Shown here in pieces: positions 23,758 through 35,375 of a stretch of DNA of 64,000 bases. The notes under the pieces were generated by a model. The model was not told where the DNA came from. It ran no database searches and saw only the letters and a program-made list of their open reading frames with translations. Position 1 is the first letter of the stretch; every line of letters begins with the position of its first letter. The DNA lies in assembly GCA_945643635.1 (NCBI GenBank), contig CALZFC010000020.1:600001-664000 (forward strand). Reading direction: 5' to 3'. Source of the DNA: Allodiplogaster sudhausi (Eukaryota; Nematoda; Chromadorea; Rhabditida; Diplogasteridae). The translations under genes were made by a program, and so were the position numbers.

Positions 23758-26428
23758 CTATAAGTCTCTCACAAAGTACTGCAAATTGTAAACGTTCTTC
23801 ATCGACTCAAACATAATTCCAAAGAAGTTACGCTTGTATAGCACTCGTTCACAAAGGAGAAAACAGAAGGCAATGAAATGGAAGAGAAGAAGGCCGACCA
23901 AGGGAGCTCGCAACTGGCTGAGAGTCATGATGGAGAAGGAGAAGGGTGGCGGCTTGAAGTCGAGCGACTCGCCTTGCGGACGAGAAGTGTAGCGAAGGAT
24001 AAGAGCGTGCATCTATTCAAACAAAATATATAATAAAAAATATACAAATAAAATAATATATTATAAAAATGAAACAAAATATATATTTATATAACATTCA
24101 TCTATGCACATCAACAACACAATCGTTCTACGTTAACTTTGGCGACCAACTTGTTCTGGTCCGAAAATGCTGACGAGATTCCGATTGAGAATATTGCGAA
24201 GCTTCCGAAGTCTTCGATCCTTCCGCAAGTAGAAGGTCGTTGGATTTGGAATGCCGAAGCCCTCGCTAGCAAATGACGGGTACTTCTTATCCAGAGATGC
24301 CATGTCTCCGTAGGGCACAGCAATTCTCAAAAATTTAAGAACAGTTCCGGATGTCTACATTGATCAAGATCGTACGGTCGGAGTGGGCAGGGCGAGCGGA
24401 AGTTGCCATTGCTGCGGAGCTGGATGTCCGAGAAGCCGGAGTAGATGACGACGTAGCCAAAGAAATGCAGAGATGACTTTGCGCATAACTACAAGTAATG
24501 CTATCTTTTTATTGGCGGAACTTCTATAACAGAATGATTTTGTAATTCTCGCAGCTTTATCTAGTATTATTTTTCTCTCTCACTTCTTTTTCTGTTCCTT
24601 GTACCATATTTGCCATTTTCTGTTCATATGGCTCGATGATGATGCGATTGCCATATTTGTCAGCTGGATTGCCTCCGAAGAACTCCGCAATCTGCAATTC
24701 GACTTACTTTTTACATTTATTCTTATTCAAGACCGAGGAGAACAAGTGCAAACAGTCTGTGGTTTGATGGTGAAGTCGCCTTTCATAATCAGCCGACCAC
24801 TGCCGTCTCGCAGATATTCAAGGAATTCAGTGACCGTTCTCAATTCGCATGCAATTGTTAGCGAATGTTTTAGTTTTGTCAAGATAAACGTAACAATTGC
24901 ATCTACTAGTAAGTTCGCATATGCGAAATGCGAACTGATTTGTAGATGTAATTGTCACATTTAGCTAAATTAGGCTAGACGAGAAGACGAACGTTGGCGG
25001 CTTCACCGCAGTTTGAATCGCGTTGCCCTGGTACATTGCATTGTAGATGAGGAGAAGCATGAGTATCGAGAGATGGAAACTAAAAATAGCCGGGCGACGG
25101 CCGGAGAGCGGATCGGAAGAGAGTACTCGTTGAAGCGAGGAGGATAAGCGTCTGATAGTAGTAATTAAGAGAACAAGGGCGAACATCGTTTGATATTAAA
25201 CACCGACTTCTCGCTGTCCTTGAGCACGAGAAGAAGAGCGAGGGTCAAGCATTCACAAGCGTAGGCAGAAAGCAGAGCAGCCACGAAAGCCGCGGCCATC
25301 CAAGGAGAGAAGACGAGAAAGTCGCCCAGTGCCCAGCCACCGTCCCAGTCGGCCCGTTCGTAAAAGGTGAACTGAAAACTGTACAAAAATATTATTAACA
25401 TTTATTAACCTATGGATGTACATATCATCAGGTATTGCCGGCTCCGGGCCTCCGGCCCCGGGGCCGTGGCCGTCCCTGGTGGCCGGGGGCCGTGGATAAT
25501 TGAGTGAAGTTCAGCTAATTCTCAAAATTTTGGATGGATTTTTCCTTCGTTCTCAGATTTTTTTAAGACATTTTTATTTAAGCTTTGGGGTTAGGGCCTC
25601 TTTCGGGGCCGACTTCGGGGGCCACGGCCGGGGCCGACCACTGGGGCCGGGGCCTACCCTGGGGGCCGGGGACGGATGTCCACGGCCACACCTGTGTATC
25701 ATCAATTGATGAAGGATTGAATATTTTAACGGTTCAAATTAGGCGCATATTGTGAAGTTAAGAATGAGCCCTTACGTATTCCATTGTGGGCGGGTGGGTG
25801 TAGTAAAAGTTGGCCAATCGCTGCTTCCGATACAATAAGCATTCGACCGAACCGTCAAGAATTCCTTAATGATGGCGAAAATATATTTGTTTTTCGCTTT
25901 TGAACTCTCGCATGCCGATCAGCAAAAGGAGGAGGGAAGGGCGAACCCCTTTGAATCATTCCAAGCATTCCACCAAAGTATCCAGTCGCATTGTCGATTT
26001 TGAAACCGCCTGAGAATTCATTATATATATATAAATATATATATAAAATAATATATACATAAATAAATAAATGTGTATATATATATATATAGATATATAC
26101 AATAAATAAGTAAATATGTATATGATCATGTCATAGATAATACATTTCAGTGCTACCATGAGTGTCGACACGCACAAACTCGATAGGAAGCAGTCCGGCT
26201 TCCGCTGCGGCCTCGTGCCAAACGTCCACGAAAATTCCTTTCAATTATTAGCTCAATGATCAGTAATCATTTGACGAAAAAAACTTTTGTTTAAAATCAC
26301 ATTTTCTCTTTTAAATATATGTATTTTAATTAGTTTTAATAATAACCTGAAAGTGAGTGAAGATGCTGTGATCTGCGGTAGACGAATGGATAGATGCGAT
26401 CGTCGACGTAGCCAAGGCGGAGGGGCAT
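23758..26428 (-). CDS. iGluR-like receptor, copy 2 (exons A-J open)
   Basis: Same ten-intron plan as copy 7. Exon A at about 26346-26428 (GYVDDRIYPFVYR), B about 26165-26245, C with GFKIDNATG and GMIQRG, C2 with ILDGSVE, D about 25205-25380 (FTFYERADWDGGWALGDF plus M1), E about 24975-25150 (M3), F with TEFLEYLRDGSG, G, H (LCAKSSLHFFGYVVIYSG type), I 24133-24330 region (IAVPYGDMASLDKKYPSF, FGIPNP) and J 23758-24012 (M4 and C-terminus FVRDL). No stop or frameshift was found in the exons. No signal-peptide exon remains: 5' of exon A come a TA repeat and then the heat-shock-element array. Near-identical over long stretches to copy 4 (24330-25150 against 36840-37660). Confidence 0.7.
25429..25694. 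mobile_element. GC-rich hAT-type MITE, copy 2
   Basis: Begins CAGGTATTGCCGG and ends CCACACCTG in the C-D intron of iGluR-like copy 2. Flanks are ATATCAT (left, diverged) and TGTATCAT (25695-25702). Inner GGGGCCGGGG tracts flank an AT-rich centre. Confidence 0.8.
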
Positions 26429-26504
26429 CTCTCACAATTAGTTGTGTTCGTTAGCGGTCTACTCACTCAGCCACATCTTGACGATGATAAATTGAACCGA
26501 ACAA

Positions 26505-26542
<38 letters not shown>

Positions 26543-26570
26543 TTATTATATATATTATATATATATATAA
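26505..26570. repeat. (TA)n microsatellite
   Basis: TA repeat upstream of iGluR-like copy 2. Equivalent tracts lie upstream of copies 3 (33871-33912) and 4 (39378-39412), and others lie in the B-C introns (for example 33573-33598, 43963-44010, 58195-58250). Confidence 0.95.
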
Positions 26571-26589
26571 GCGTGGCTTTGTAACATTT

Positions 26590-27085
26590 TTTTTCTGGAA
26601 CCTTCCATGTTCCCTCCGGTTTAATTACCCAAGTTTCAGGTATCTAAACAGTGAAAATCACTATGACCGTTGCAACTTTCGTACCACAACGAATGTGGCG
26701 ACTTTCGCACCTGCATCGCCCCGGTCCTTGGAACATTTCAGAAGGTTCTAGAAGGGACCGATTTCGGAAGCGGGACGTGAAATTTTTATGGAAAATTCCG
26801 GAAATGACCAACGTCTGCGTCCGCTCATTGGAACCTTCCACGAGTTTCCAGAAAAGTCCATCTCCGGGACATGGAATTTTCCGGAACGTTCAGGAACGGG
26901 TCAACGTCTGTTCTGGGTACTGGGAACATTCCAGAAGGTTCTAAACTGAGGTCGGCCCCAGGATGTGGAATTTTCCAGAACATTCTCGAAGGGGCCAATG
27001 TCTGCTCCCGGTCCTTCGAACATTCCAGAAGATTCCAGAAGGGAAAAATTCTGCCCTGGACATGGAAATTTCCATAACATTCGGT
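26590..27085. promoter_or_regulatory. Array of heat-shock-element clusters (Helitron-like)
   Basis: About eight clusters of alternating GAA and TTC spaced by exactly 2 bp, the HSF-1 binding consensus. Clusters with five units in perfect phase: 26874-26896, 26968-26990 and 27018-27040. Four units: 26924-26941. Three units: 26791-26803. Clusters with one mismatched unit: 26731-26753, 26831-26853 and 27065-27082. They recur every 40-60 bp, embedded in a diverged tandem repeat (GGAACATTCCAGAAG-like core with CCGGTCC or CCAACGTCTG spacers). In Caenorhabditis such arrays are carried by Helitrons; Helitron ends (CTRR with a hairpin) were not identified here. Lies about 160 bp 5' of iGluR-like copy 2. 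Confidence 0.8.
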
Positions 27086-27096
27086 AAGCTCGCAAT

Positions 27097-27345
27097 GTTT
27101 ATCTAGGTAGCTTCTCTTCCCCTTTCTCCTGTCGTCTCTCGTCTCTTTTCTCTCATTCCCTATCTTTTTCGCTCTCACATATTCTCTATGCACACTCTTC
27201 GTAATTGTTGAGGTCATATGCACCCTCACATCTATGCACACTCTTCGTAATTGTTGAGGTCATATGCACCCGAAAATGTCAAATGCGACTGACTTCTTGT
27301 CAGAAGCGAAGGCATTAAATTTCCATAGCACCCCGTTGATGCTGC
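27097..27345 (+). repeat. Direct repeat unit, left copy
   Basis: The block with TAGCTTCTCTTCCCC, TCTCCTGTCGTCT, a CT-rich middle, ATTGTTGAGGTCATATGCACC, AAAATGTCAAATGCGACTGA and CATAGCACCCCGTTGATG is repeated at 30385-30585 in the same orientation, 3.3 kb away. Inside this copy a 41-bp piece (CACACTCTTCGTAATTGTTG and onwards) is tandemly doubled. The 77-codon-scale frame over 27264-27458 lies partly in the repeat and is not considered a gene. Confidence 0.75.
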
Positions 27346-28340
27346 ACCAAAACGATGACTTGTACAAGATGATATTTTTTATGCAAAGAACTACAACGGT
27401 AATAACAAGTGCATCATGCATTCTGGAAAGATGTCAAGAAGTGGTTGCGGATCGCTGAAATTCACTCCCTCTTTCATCGAGTGACAAGAAAAGACAAATA
27501 AAGAGAAGCGAGCGGACAAATTTAATGCTCTGAAAGTTGTTCCTTTACGTCCAGCTTGCCAACTTCTCTCACTCTCTCTTCTCCAGGATCTAGGTTTTTT
27601 TTCGATACGACTGAAAATAACATGGCAATGATCTGATATTCAATTCCGTATCTGTTCTTAAGTTGCGCTATAATATGATAATGTAGAATGGGATCGAACA
27701 AGTAAGAATTGAGAAGTATTTTCAAACTTCTCATTTTACCAATCTTTCTAATGCAGTTCAATAAAGGAATTGAGGAGATTTATAAATGAACAAGAAAAAC
27801 AGAAAATGCTTATGATGATGGTTCTTATAATTTTTTATCTCAAATTATTGCTTTCCTTTATTATCAACATTTAACTTTATAATTTTTTTAACATAAAGAA
27901 ATTTATTTTTACAATTGCCTAAAAAGCAATGCCCTATCAACCAGTATTTCCAATTTTCCATGCACAGGTGCTTTTCTTGCTTTCTGCTGCTCTTAAAGAA
28001 AGCTTTAGAAAGAATGGCTTTTTGTGTGTTATCTTTCTATTTTTTCCGCGCCTCATTCACATGCTTTGGGTGTACTGATGGCACTTAAATTTGGTACGGC
28101 CGTACATGATAAATCTCTGAGAGGACAGTCGCTCTCAGCGAAGAGAGCCCACTGGGAGGACAGTTGCTTTCAGCTAAAACCAATTGAGAGGACAGCTGCT
28201 CTCTAAGAAGACGGTCAAAAGCGCTGATTGAACTGTTCGTGATCGAGGGCTTTTTAAATTGTATTCTGACTTCTTCGTGAATCATATATTCGTCTGATAT
28301 TATTTGACTGCGCTATGACCGCTTTTTCTCTCTCCGAAGA
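27346..28340. other. Non-genic interval
   Basis: AT-rich sequence without a recognisable exon. 28117-28206 contains three degenerate units of GAGAGGACAGTCGCTCTCAG, a small tandem with an internal palindrome. Confidence 0.5.
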
Positions 28341-28344
28341 AGGA

Positions 28345-28755
28345 TAGATGATCTTATCTATCCTCTCATCCAAGTTGGAAGAGCATTCCACCTCTTCCCT
28401 CTCCATCATTAAAGAGCTTCAAGCCATTATTGTTAAGTAACAAGAGCAAGTTGACAACTTGCAAGGTCACGTTAGCAGCTTCGTTGCCTCTGTCTCCTCT
28501 CTCATGTCATCTCAATCTCCTCCTTCCTGCAGCCGCCCTGCCGTGCTCTCCTATGTAGGCATCGCTGCTATGATGACCCGATCGATTACGACGGAATCCG
28601 AGGTGCATGCCAAGGCTAAGCGAGAAGTTAATGTTGGCTTTCCCGAAGGTCAAAGCGAGGACCAGACCAAGCAGAGAGACAAGCAGCTCATCGTCACTTC
28701 TTCGACTCTTGGAATAGTACTCGTGGACCAGGTAAAAGAAGTCCCGAAATGGTGA
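28345..28755 (+). pseudogene. Non-LTR retrotransposon ORF1 remnant
   Basis: One frame reads a coiled-coil-like stretch (ILSILSSKLEEHSTSS, then a stop near 28437), QVDNLQGHVSSF, a serine/proline-rich linker, then AKREVNVGFPEGQSEDQTKQ. The pattern coiled coil, then REVNV-x-GLPE, then a glutamine/lysine-rich tail is typical of ORF1 proteins of CR1/jockey-type elements (the usual spelling VNVVxxGLPE is damaged here). ORF2 does not follow in this orientation; a piece of a reverse transcriptase lies on the other strand at 30640-31053. Assignment rests on memory of the family, not a search. Confidence 0.45.
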
Positions 28756-28944
28756 ATCTTCTCCCCTCGTCCTCTGAAATATGATATGATGACAATTAAT
28801 TCAAAGCACAAAGTGCAACGACAACTAATTTTGTCTTCTCTCGATTCTCAAGCTTAGTTCTTGTATCTTTCTCTGTCTTTCCCTTTCTCGCTCTTCCTGT
28901 TCTTCACTCTGTCTTCATCTCCACATATGTTAATGTGGTTCTAA

Positions 28945-29070
28945 ATATGGGAGGGAAGAATAGTTTGTGACTTTTCAGGTATAGGAGAACGATGCAGCGG
29001 TGAACTACGCTCCGGAGAAGCTAGACGTTGGAATTGAAGGATCCGCCAAGTATCGATCCTCTTTATGTTA
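28945..29070 (+). pseudogene. Conserved unknown exon, copy a (stop codon)
   Basis: After a TTTTCAG acceptor the exon reads V-stop-ENDAAVNYAPEKLDVG, homologous to 35291-35375 and 45436-45520, where the same position is lysine instead of a stop. The three exons share at least 300 bp of upstream sequence (CAACGACAACTAATTTTGTC and a CT-rich leader). The function is unknown. This copy also keeps the empty site of the solo LTR present in copy b. Confidence 0.45.
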
Positions 29071-30384
29071 TTTTTTCTTTCTTTTACAATCTAGGATCGA
29101 TATTCGAATCTTCATTTTGGTATTATGTCAGTCTTTAATTATGGACATTTGTTTTTAATGGACTCATCCTGCCGCGCCTTTATTCTCAAGAAAGTTCTGT
29201 CAGGGGTCCCGGAGCTCAAAAACAATTGCGCTGAGGGGTGCTGGAACTTTATCGGACTGTTTATATGCCATAGCATGGAACCTCGGAGGTTTTCTTGGCC
29301 GCTCCGGGAACGATACCGGACCGATTTTGCTCAAATGCACCCAGTACTCCGGGAAAGATCCCGGATCTTTGAAATGGTGAGAAATAGCGTGTAAACGTGG
29401 AGGCGCAGACAAACCTAGTCTCGATATGGTTTGCCTGGCCTCTCTCATTTCGTGGTTATCTTTAGTTTTTTCTCGAAGCCAAACCAATTTACTGGAAATA
29501 ACGCTCACCGGCTACCGAACCCATGTCGCGTTTAGGTCCGGGGGTTTTTTCTAGGTATCTTTCCTTCTTTCTTTGTTTCTTACTTTCTTACTTACCCATT
29601 CTTACTTACTTTCTGTCTTTATTTCTTTATTTCTTTCCTTGTTTCTTAATTTGCATCCGACTTTCATCCTTGCTTTCTTTCTTTCAAACTTTCTTTCTTA
29701 CATACGTCTTTCCAGAAAGCTATAAATTTCAGCGAAAAAGTTGTTCCTTTGTTCTCAAGAACTATATATTTTCTCACTTTATTTTTTATAGAGAATTCAT
29801 CCAGTTCTCCGTCAAATGATTATTAATACAGCTGGAGAAAAGGATGAAATTAGAGCTAAAAAAAAAGGCAAAACAAAATCTAGTCCTCATTGTTACAAGT
29901 TAAAATGGTCTTTTCTTTAAAATGGAAAGTTTGACCTTTGTCGTGGAGGAGGAAGAACAGCTTACGACGAAATTCTAATTAGGAAATGTATGTCAAAGTA
30001 ATAGAACATACGAGTAAACATTTTAAAAAGGAATGCAATTTTAGTGCGCATAGCACACTTTTTTCTCCGGGAACTTTCCCGCGCTACTCAAGATTTTCTC
30101 CAGGATCTTTTCGGGACCGGTGCGGGAATTCTGAAAGTTTCCGCACCGCTCCCGGAACTTTTAGCATAGAAGGAAGGCGCACTGATTCTTGTGAGAATGG
30201 TCTATTCACAAGATAGCCATTTTCGTAAATCACGCAATTACAGATATTTACAGGGCAAAAAAACATTTAAGAAAACTGACCGCAGTCTCCAGTGAAGATC
30301 GCCTTTCGGTAGTCCTCGTTATGTGTTGAACAGAGCGCAAAATGGAAGTGGGATTTGAAACCGTTAGAATTTTTGCATTGTTTA
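29071..30384. other. Non-genic interval with CCGGGAAC-type repeats
   Basis: Two regions (29196-29375 and 30066-30165) share related motifs such as CTCCGGGAAC, GATCCCGGATC and GGGACCGGTGCGGG, probably remnants of one dispersed element. 29550-29720 is a CTTT-rich low-complexity stretch. No exon recognised. Confidence 0.4.
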
Positions 30385-30585
30385 CCTAGCTTAGCTTCTC
30401 TTCCCCTCTCTCCTGTCGTCTTTCGTCTCTTTTTTCTCTATCCTTATCTTTTTCGCTCTCACATACTTCTATGCCCACTCTAACTAATTGTTGAGAACTC
30501 ATGTGCACCAGAAAATGTCAAATGCGACTGACGTCCTTGCCAGAAGCGAAGGCATTAAATTTCCATAGCACCCCGTTGATGCGGG
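30385..30585 (+). repeat. Direct repeat unit, right copy
   Basis: Second copy of 27097-27345, slightly diverged and lacking the 41-bp internal doubling. The two copies bracket a 3-kb stretch containing the ORF1 remnant and the unknown exon a. Confidence 0.75.
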
Positions 30586-30639
30586 CAAGTTGAGGACTGC
30601 TTTTCGCTGATCAATAGGAGGCATTTCGCTGATCACTAG

Positions 30640-31053
30640 GAGGCCTATGAAAGATACGACGAGTTACATAATTTTGACTTTCTCTAGGGAACGTCTTTTA
30701 AAAGAAACGGGGAATATAAAGTTGTACAGAATTCCAAAATAGGCATAGATCAAAACAGACTATACGCAGAGATCAAAACAGACTGATTACGAGTACGAAG
30801 GGCTCTAAAAATGCTATATGCTTTGGACAGAGCCTTGGACGCTATCGTGCTGCAATGCTTAGAGAAAGAAAGATTGGAATCTACAAAAACTCCACGGTCA
30901 CGAATATAGTCGACAGGCTTAATAAGATTACCGTTAATATAATATGGGACTTTGGGATTAACTTTACCAATAGGTAGTACAGCGGTCTTATCAAGGGCAA
31001 GGGGAAGCTTCCAATCATCTGCCCAGGCAGAAAGGGCATCTATCGCGTTCTAT
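30640..31053 (-). pseudogene. Reverse transcriptase fragment, CR1/jockey-type
   Basis: The minus-strand frame reads LSAWADDWKLPLALDKTAVL, then PYYINGNLIKPVDYIRDRGV, VDSNLSFSKHCSTIASKALS, AYSIFRALRTRNQSVL and PILEFCTTLYSPFL, ending near YVTRRIFHR. This is the thumb region typical of CR1/jockey-like elements (W-x-L-x-L-x-x-x-K, RDLGV-x-VD-x-x-LSFS-x-H, PILEY-x-x-x-WSP). In-frame stops and loss of both ends show a dead fragment. Confidence 0.85.
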
Positions 31054-31321
31054 GCAGTAGCGATTACAAGAATTTCAAAGGCGCGTTAAAGATAGAGAAG
31101 CCGATCGACTTTGAGTTTACATGCATCAATTTGCATGTAAACTCTAAATTTCTGCAAATTATTCACGCGCATAAATTTATCAGAACAAAATACCAGTACA
31201 GATAAGTAACCAAACGCTTTACAAATATTCTCAATAGTGAAGAGAATAATAAGACAGCGGTTCAGAGACTACAATTCTCTCACAAAGAACTGCAAATTTT
31301 AAACGTTTCTCATTGACTCAA

Positions 31322-33869
31322 TCATAGTTCCAACCAAGTTGCGCTTGTAAAGCCTCGTTCACGAAGAAGGAAACAGATAGCAATGAAATTTGCGAGAAGA
31401 AGGCCGACGAAGGGGATTCGCAACTGGCTGAGAGTCATGATGGAGAAGGAGAAGGGAGGTGGCTTGAAGTCGAGCGACTCGCCTTGCGGACGAGAATTGT
31501 AGCGAAGGATAAGAGCGTGCATCTATTCAAACAAAAAAATATAATAAAAAAATATAAATAAAATAATATAATTTAAAAATGTAACAAAAAATATATATAA
31601 CATCTATGCGCATCAACAACACAATCGTTCTATGTCAACTTTGGCGGTGCACTCACGCACCCATTACCAACTTGTTCTGGTCCGGAAACGCTGATGAGAT
31701 TCCGAGTGAGAATATTGCGAAGCTTAAGAAGTCTTCGATCCTTCCGCAAGAAGAAGGACGACGGATTTGGAATGCCGAAGCCCCCGCTAGCAAATGACGG
31801 GTACTTCGTATCGGTGGGGTACAGCAATTCTCAAAAAAGATTGCAGTGATCGTGAAGGAGAACAATAAACTTTGAGAACAGTTCCGGATGTCTACATTGA
31901 TCAAGATCGTACGGTCGGAGTGAGCAGGGCGAGCGGAAGTTGCGGCGGAGCCGGATGTTCGAGAAGCCGGAGTAGATGGAGACGTGGCCAAAGAAATGAA
32001 GGGATGACTCGGCGCATAACTACAACTAATGCTATCTTTTTATCTGGCAGAACTTCTTCAACAGAATGATTTTGCAGTTCTCGCAGCTTTATCTAGTTTT
32101 TCCACTCTCTCTCTCTATCTTTGCTTTCTCCATTTCTCTCTCTCTCTCTTCTTTTTCTCTTCCTTGTGACCATATTTGCCATTTCCTGTCCAGTTGGCTC
32201 GATGATGATGTGGTTGCCATATTTGTCAGCTGGATTGCCTCCGAATAGCTCCGCAATCTGCAGTGCGACTTACTTTTTATATTTATTTTTATTCTAGACT
32301 GATTTTCAAGTTCGAAATTGGGAGAAACAAGTGCGAACAATCTGTGGCTTGATGGTGAAGTCGCCTTTCACAATCAGCCGACCGCTTCCGTCTCGCAGAT
32401 ATTCAAGGAATTCAGTGACCGTTCTCAATACGCATGCAATTATTAGCGAATGTTTTAGTATTGTCTAGCTAAACGTAAAAATTGCATCTACTAGTAAGTT
32501 CGCATATGCGAAATGCGAACTTATTAGTAGATATAATTGTTACATTTAGCTAAATTAGGCTAGACGATAAAACGAACGTTGGCGGGATCACGGTAGTTTG
32601 AATCGCGTCGCCCTGGTACATTGCATTGTAGAGTAGGAAAAGCATGAATACCGAGAGATGGAAACAAAAAATAGCCGGGCGTCTTCCGGAGAGCGGATCA
32701 GAAGAGAGTACTCGTTGTAGCGAGGAGGAGAAGTGTCTCATAGTAGGGAGTAAGAGAAAATTTTCGCATCGCTTGATATTATTTGAGCATCCATAACACC
32801 GACTTCTCGCTGCTCTTGAGCATGAGAAGAAGGGCGAGGGTCAAGCATTCACAAGCGTAGGCAGAAAGTAGAGCAGCCACAAAAGCTGCGGCTATCCAAG
32901 GAGAGAAGACGAGAAAGTCGCCCAGTGCCCAGCCACCGTCCCAGTCGGCCCGCTCGTAATAGGTGAACTGAAAAGTTTACAAAATAATTATTAACATTTA
33001 TGAACTTGCGGATGTAACATCAGGGATGGCCGGCGCCGGGGCTGGGGCCGACCCTGGAGGGCCGTGGATAATTGAATGAAGTTCACCAAATATTCAAAAT
33101 TTTGGTATTTTTCCGTATTTTTCCTTCGTACGCAGATTTTGTTAAGAAAATTTTTTAAAGCTTTGGGGCCGGGGCCGACCTCGGGGGCCTGGGCCGGCGC
33201 CAACCAAGGCTGCAGGGGCCTACCCTGGGGGCCGAGGGCCGGATACCCCGGCCACCCTTGTGTATCATCAATTGCCAAAGCCTTGAACATTTTAACTGTT
33301 CAAATTAGGAGCATATCTTGAGAATGAGCCCGTACGTAGTCCATTGTAGGCGGGTGAGTGTAGTAAAAGTTGGCCAATCGCTGCTTCCGATACAATAAGC
33401 ATTCGACCGAACCGTCAAGATTTCCTTGGTGATGGAAATATATATTTGCTTTCCGCTTTTGAACTCTCGCATGCCGATCAGCAAAAGGAAGAGGGAAGGG
33501 CGAACCCCTTTGAATCATTCCAACCAAAGTATCCAGTTGCATTGTCGATTTCGTAACCGCCTGAGAATTCATTATATATATATATATATATATATATAAA
33601 TTTATTCATAAATAAATAAATAAATGTGTATATATGCACCGTAAAAAAACTTTTGTTTAAAATCACATTTTCTCTTTTAAATATATGTATTTTAATTAGT
33701 TTTAATAATAACCTGAAAGTGAGTGAAGATGCTGTGATCTGCGGTAGACGAATGTATAGATGCGATCGTCGACGTAGTCAAGGCGGAGGGTCATCTCTAA
33801 CAATTAGTCGTGTTCGTTAGCGGTCTTCTCACTCAGCCACATCTTGACGATGATAAATTGAACCGAACA

Positions 33870-33913
<44 letters not shown>

Positions 33914-34451
33914 CTTATTTATTTATAAACATAACTAGGTTAACTAGTGAGAATTACTCTTTGAACATATTGAAACTGCAAATGAACGAACCGATCCCTG
34001 AGGCCCTCTCGCTCTCTAAAATATACCGTTCCAGCGAAACAAGAAATAAAAGTGCGAAGAACAAGTGTTCCGAAACGTGAAAGGGATGAGAGAATCTACA
34101 CCATTGCCTTCAAATATTGTCAGTGGAAAAACAACAGGTTATTTTGGCAGTCGTTTAAAAGCAACTCGGTAATCCTCCTTGTACAGGGTTTCGTAACGCC
34201 TTCATAAGGTTGCCTCTTTGAAGGGTGAAAAGAAGCGTGGAGCGAAGTGCTGTTCACAATGCGACGACATTATAAAACACCCACCCATTGATGAGAAATG
34301 ATACTTCCGGTTTTCTTTTTTCGCTTCCAAAACTCAAATAATTAAGCGGAAGCCACAACGGGTCTGGAGCTCGCATGACAGCAATTAATGGGAACATGAG
34401 CCGCGGAAACATATTGGGTGCTAAAATAACAAGAAACGCAGGATTCGCCAT
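31322..34451 (-). pseudogene. iGluR-like receptor, copy 3 (pseudogene)
   Basis: Lesions: exon B is missing altogether (copy 2-like sequence skips from the TA-rich tract to the intron before exon A at about 33636); an 8-bp deletion frameshifts exon C near 33524; last exon J (31322-31522) has a 1-bp deletion after RERG, changing the C-terminus; exon H carries a short deletion near 31944. Exon A reads MTLRLDYVDDRIYTFVYR. A signal-peptide exon survives at 34357-34451 (MANPAFLVILAPNMF...), but its donor is GTGGCT and the next exon's acceptor reads CAC instead of CAG. Exons D and E (32550-32960) are virtually identical to copy 5. Confidence 0.8.
33021..33260. mobile_element. GC-rich hAT-type MITE, copy 3
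   Basis: Starts CAGGGATGGCCGG after TGTAACAT, ends CCGGCCACCCTTG, followed by TGTATCAT (33261-33268). Same C-D intron position as in copies 1, 2, 4 and 5. Confidence 0.85.
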
Positions 34452-34713
34452 TACCAATAATATTTGATCATTTAGCAAACGTATTTCAGATGAGACTCGT
34501 TCGGCTCCAAGCAATAATTTGAAATATGATATGATGACAATTAGTTCTAAGCACACCGTGCAACGACAACTAATTTTGTCTTCTCTCGATTCCCATGCTT
34601 AGTTCTTGTATCTTTCTCTGTCTCTTGCCCTTTCTCGCACTTCCTGTCCTTCACTCTCTCTTCCTCTCCCCATACATATGAATGTTAATGTGGCTCTAAA
34701 TATGGGAGGGAAG

Positions 34714-35265
34714 TGTCGCGAGGGGGGCCAGCCAGGGCCACAAAAAAGAGAACAAAAGAACTGCCCTCAAGGGCCGAATGCTCTTGCCACGCGGGACTTG
34801 ACGATATAACATAACATGACGAATAGCATATGAAGATAATGTGTGGCCAGCTCCTCGGAAATGATAAACAAGTCATTATTCTGTGGTTAAACACCAAGTC
34901 ATTAAAACAGACAAGTTTAGTTACACGCCATTTACAGAGGTAATCAACAACGAGTTATCCATGCTAGCATGGTACAGAAGGGGATGAGAAAGAAGGGAGG
35001 GTGCCAGAGCCAAGCTCTGGACCCGCTGCTCCTTACGTAGCCAAAGAAGCGAAGTGACTATGCCGGGACTTTGCAGGTGGAAGTTGAGAAATAAGGCGAG
35101 GGAGAGTGTTATGATACAAGAGAGTGGTTAGAGAAGCAGAGAGCGAGCGAGATGAGCTTGGGGTATCTCGCCTCTGCCACAAATGCTATTGCACTATACA
35201 GTATGAAACGGCACTAAAAGGCCGTCCTAACACAAAATACAGAGGAAAAAGAAATCACAGTGACA
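34714..35265. mobile_element. Solo LTR
   Basis: 552 bp starting TGTCGCGAGG and ending GTGACA (TG...CA), bracketed by the 5-bp duplication GGAAG (34709-34713 and 35266-35270). The two sister loci at 28945 and 45405 read straight through (GGGAGGGAAGAATAGTTTG), giving two empty sites. The TG...CA ends and 5-bp duplication identify an LTR retrotransposon, probably Gypsy or BEL/Pao; internal coding sequence is absent. Confidence 0.88.
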
Positions 35266-35290
35266 GGAAGAATTGTTTGTGACTTTTCAG

Positions 35291-35375
35291 GTGGAGAAGA
35301 ACGATGCAGCGGTGAACTACGCTCTGGAGAAGCTAGACGTTGGAGTTGAACGATTCGCCAAGTATCGATCCTTTT
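35291..35375 (+). CDS. Conserved unknown exon, copy b
   Basis: TTTTCAG, then VEKNDAAVNYALEKLDVG and VERFAKYRSFF, then a donor-like GGTTTTT. Codon use is GC-rich against an AT-rich surrounding, and the exon is conserved in three units, so it was once coding. I do not recognise the family, and upstream exons were not found. Confidence 0.4.

Noticed and set aside
27264..27458. 64-codon frame MHPKMSNATDFLSEAK...
   Set aside because: Its first half is part of a direct repeat present again at 30500, where the frame is broken.
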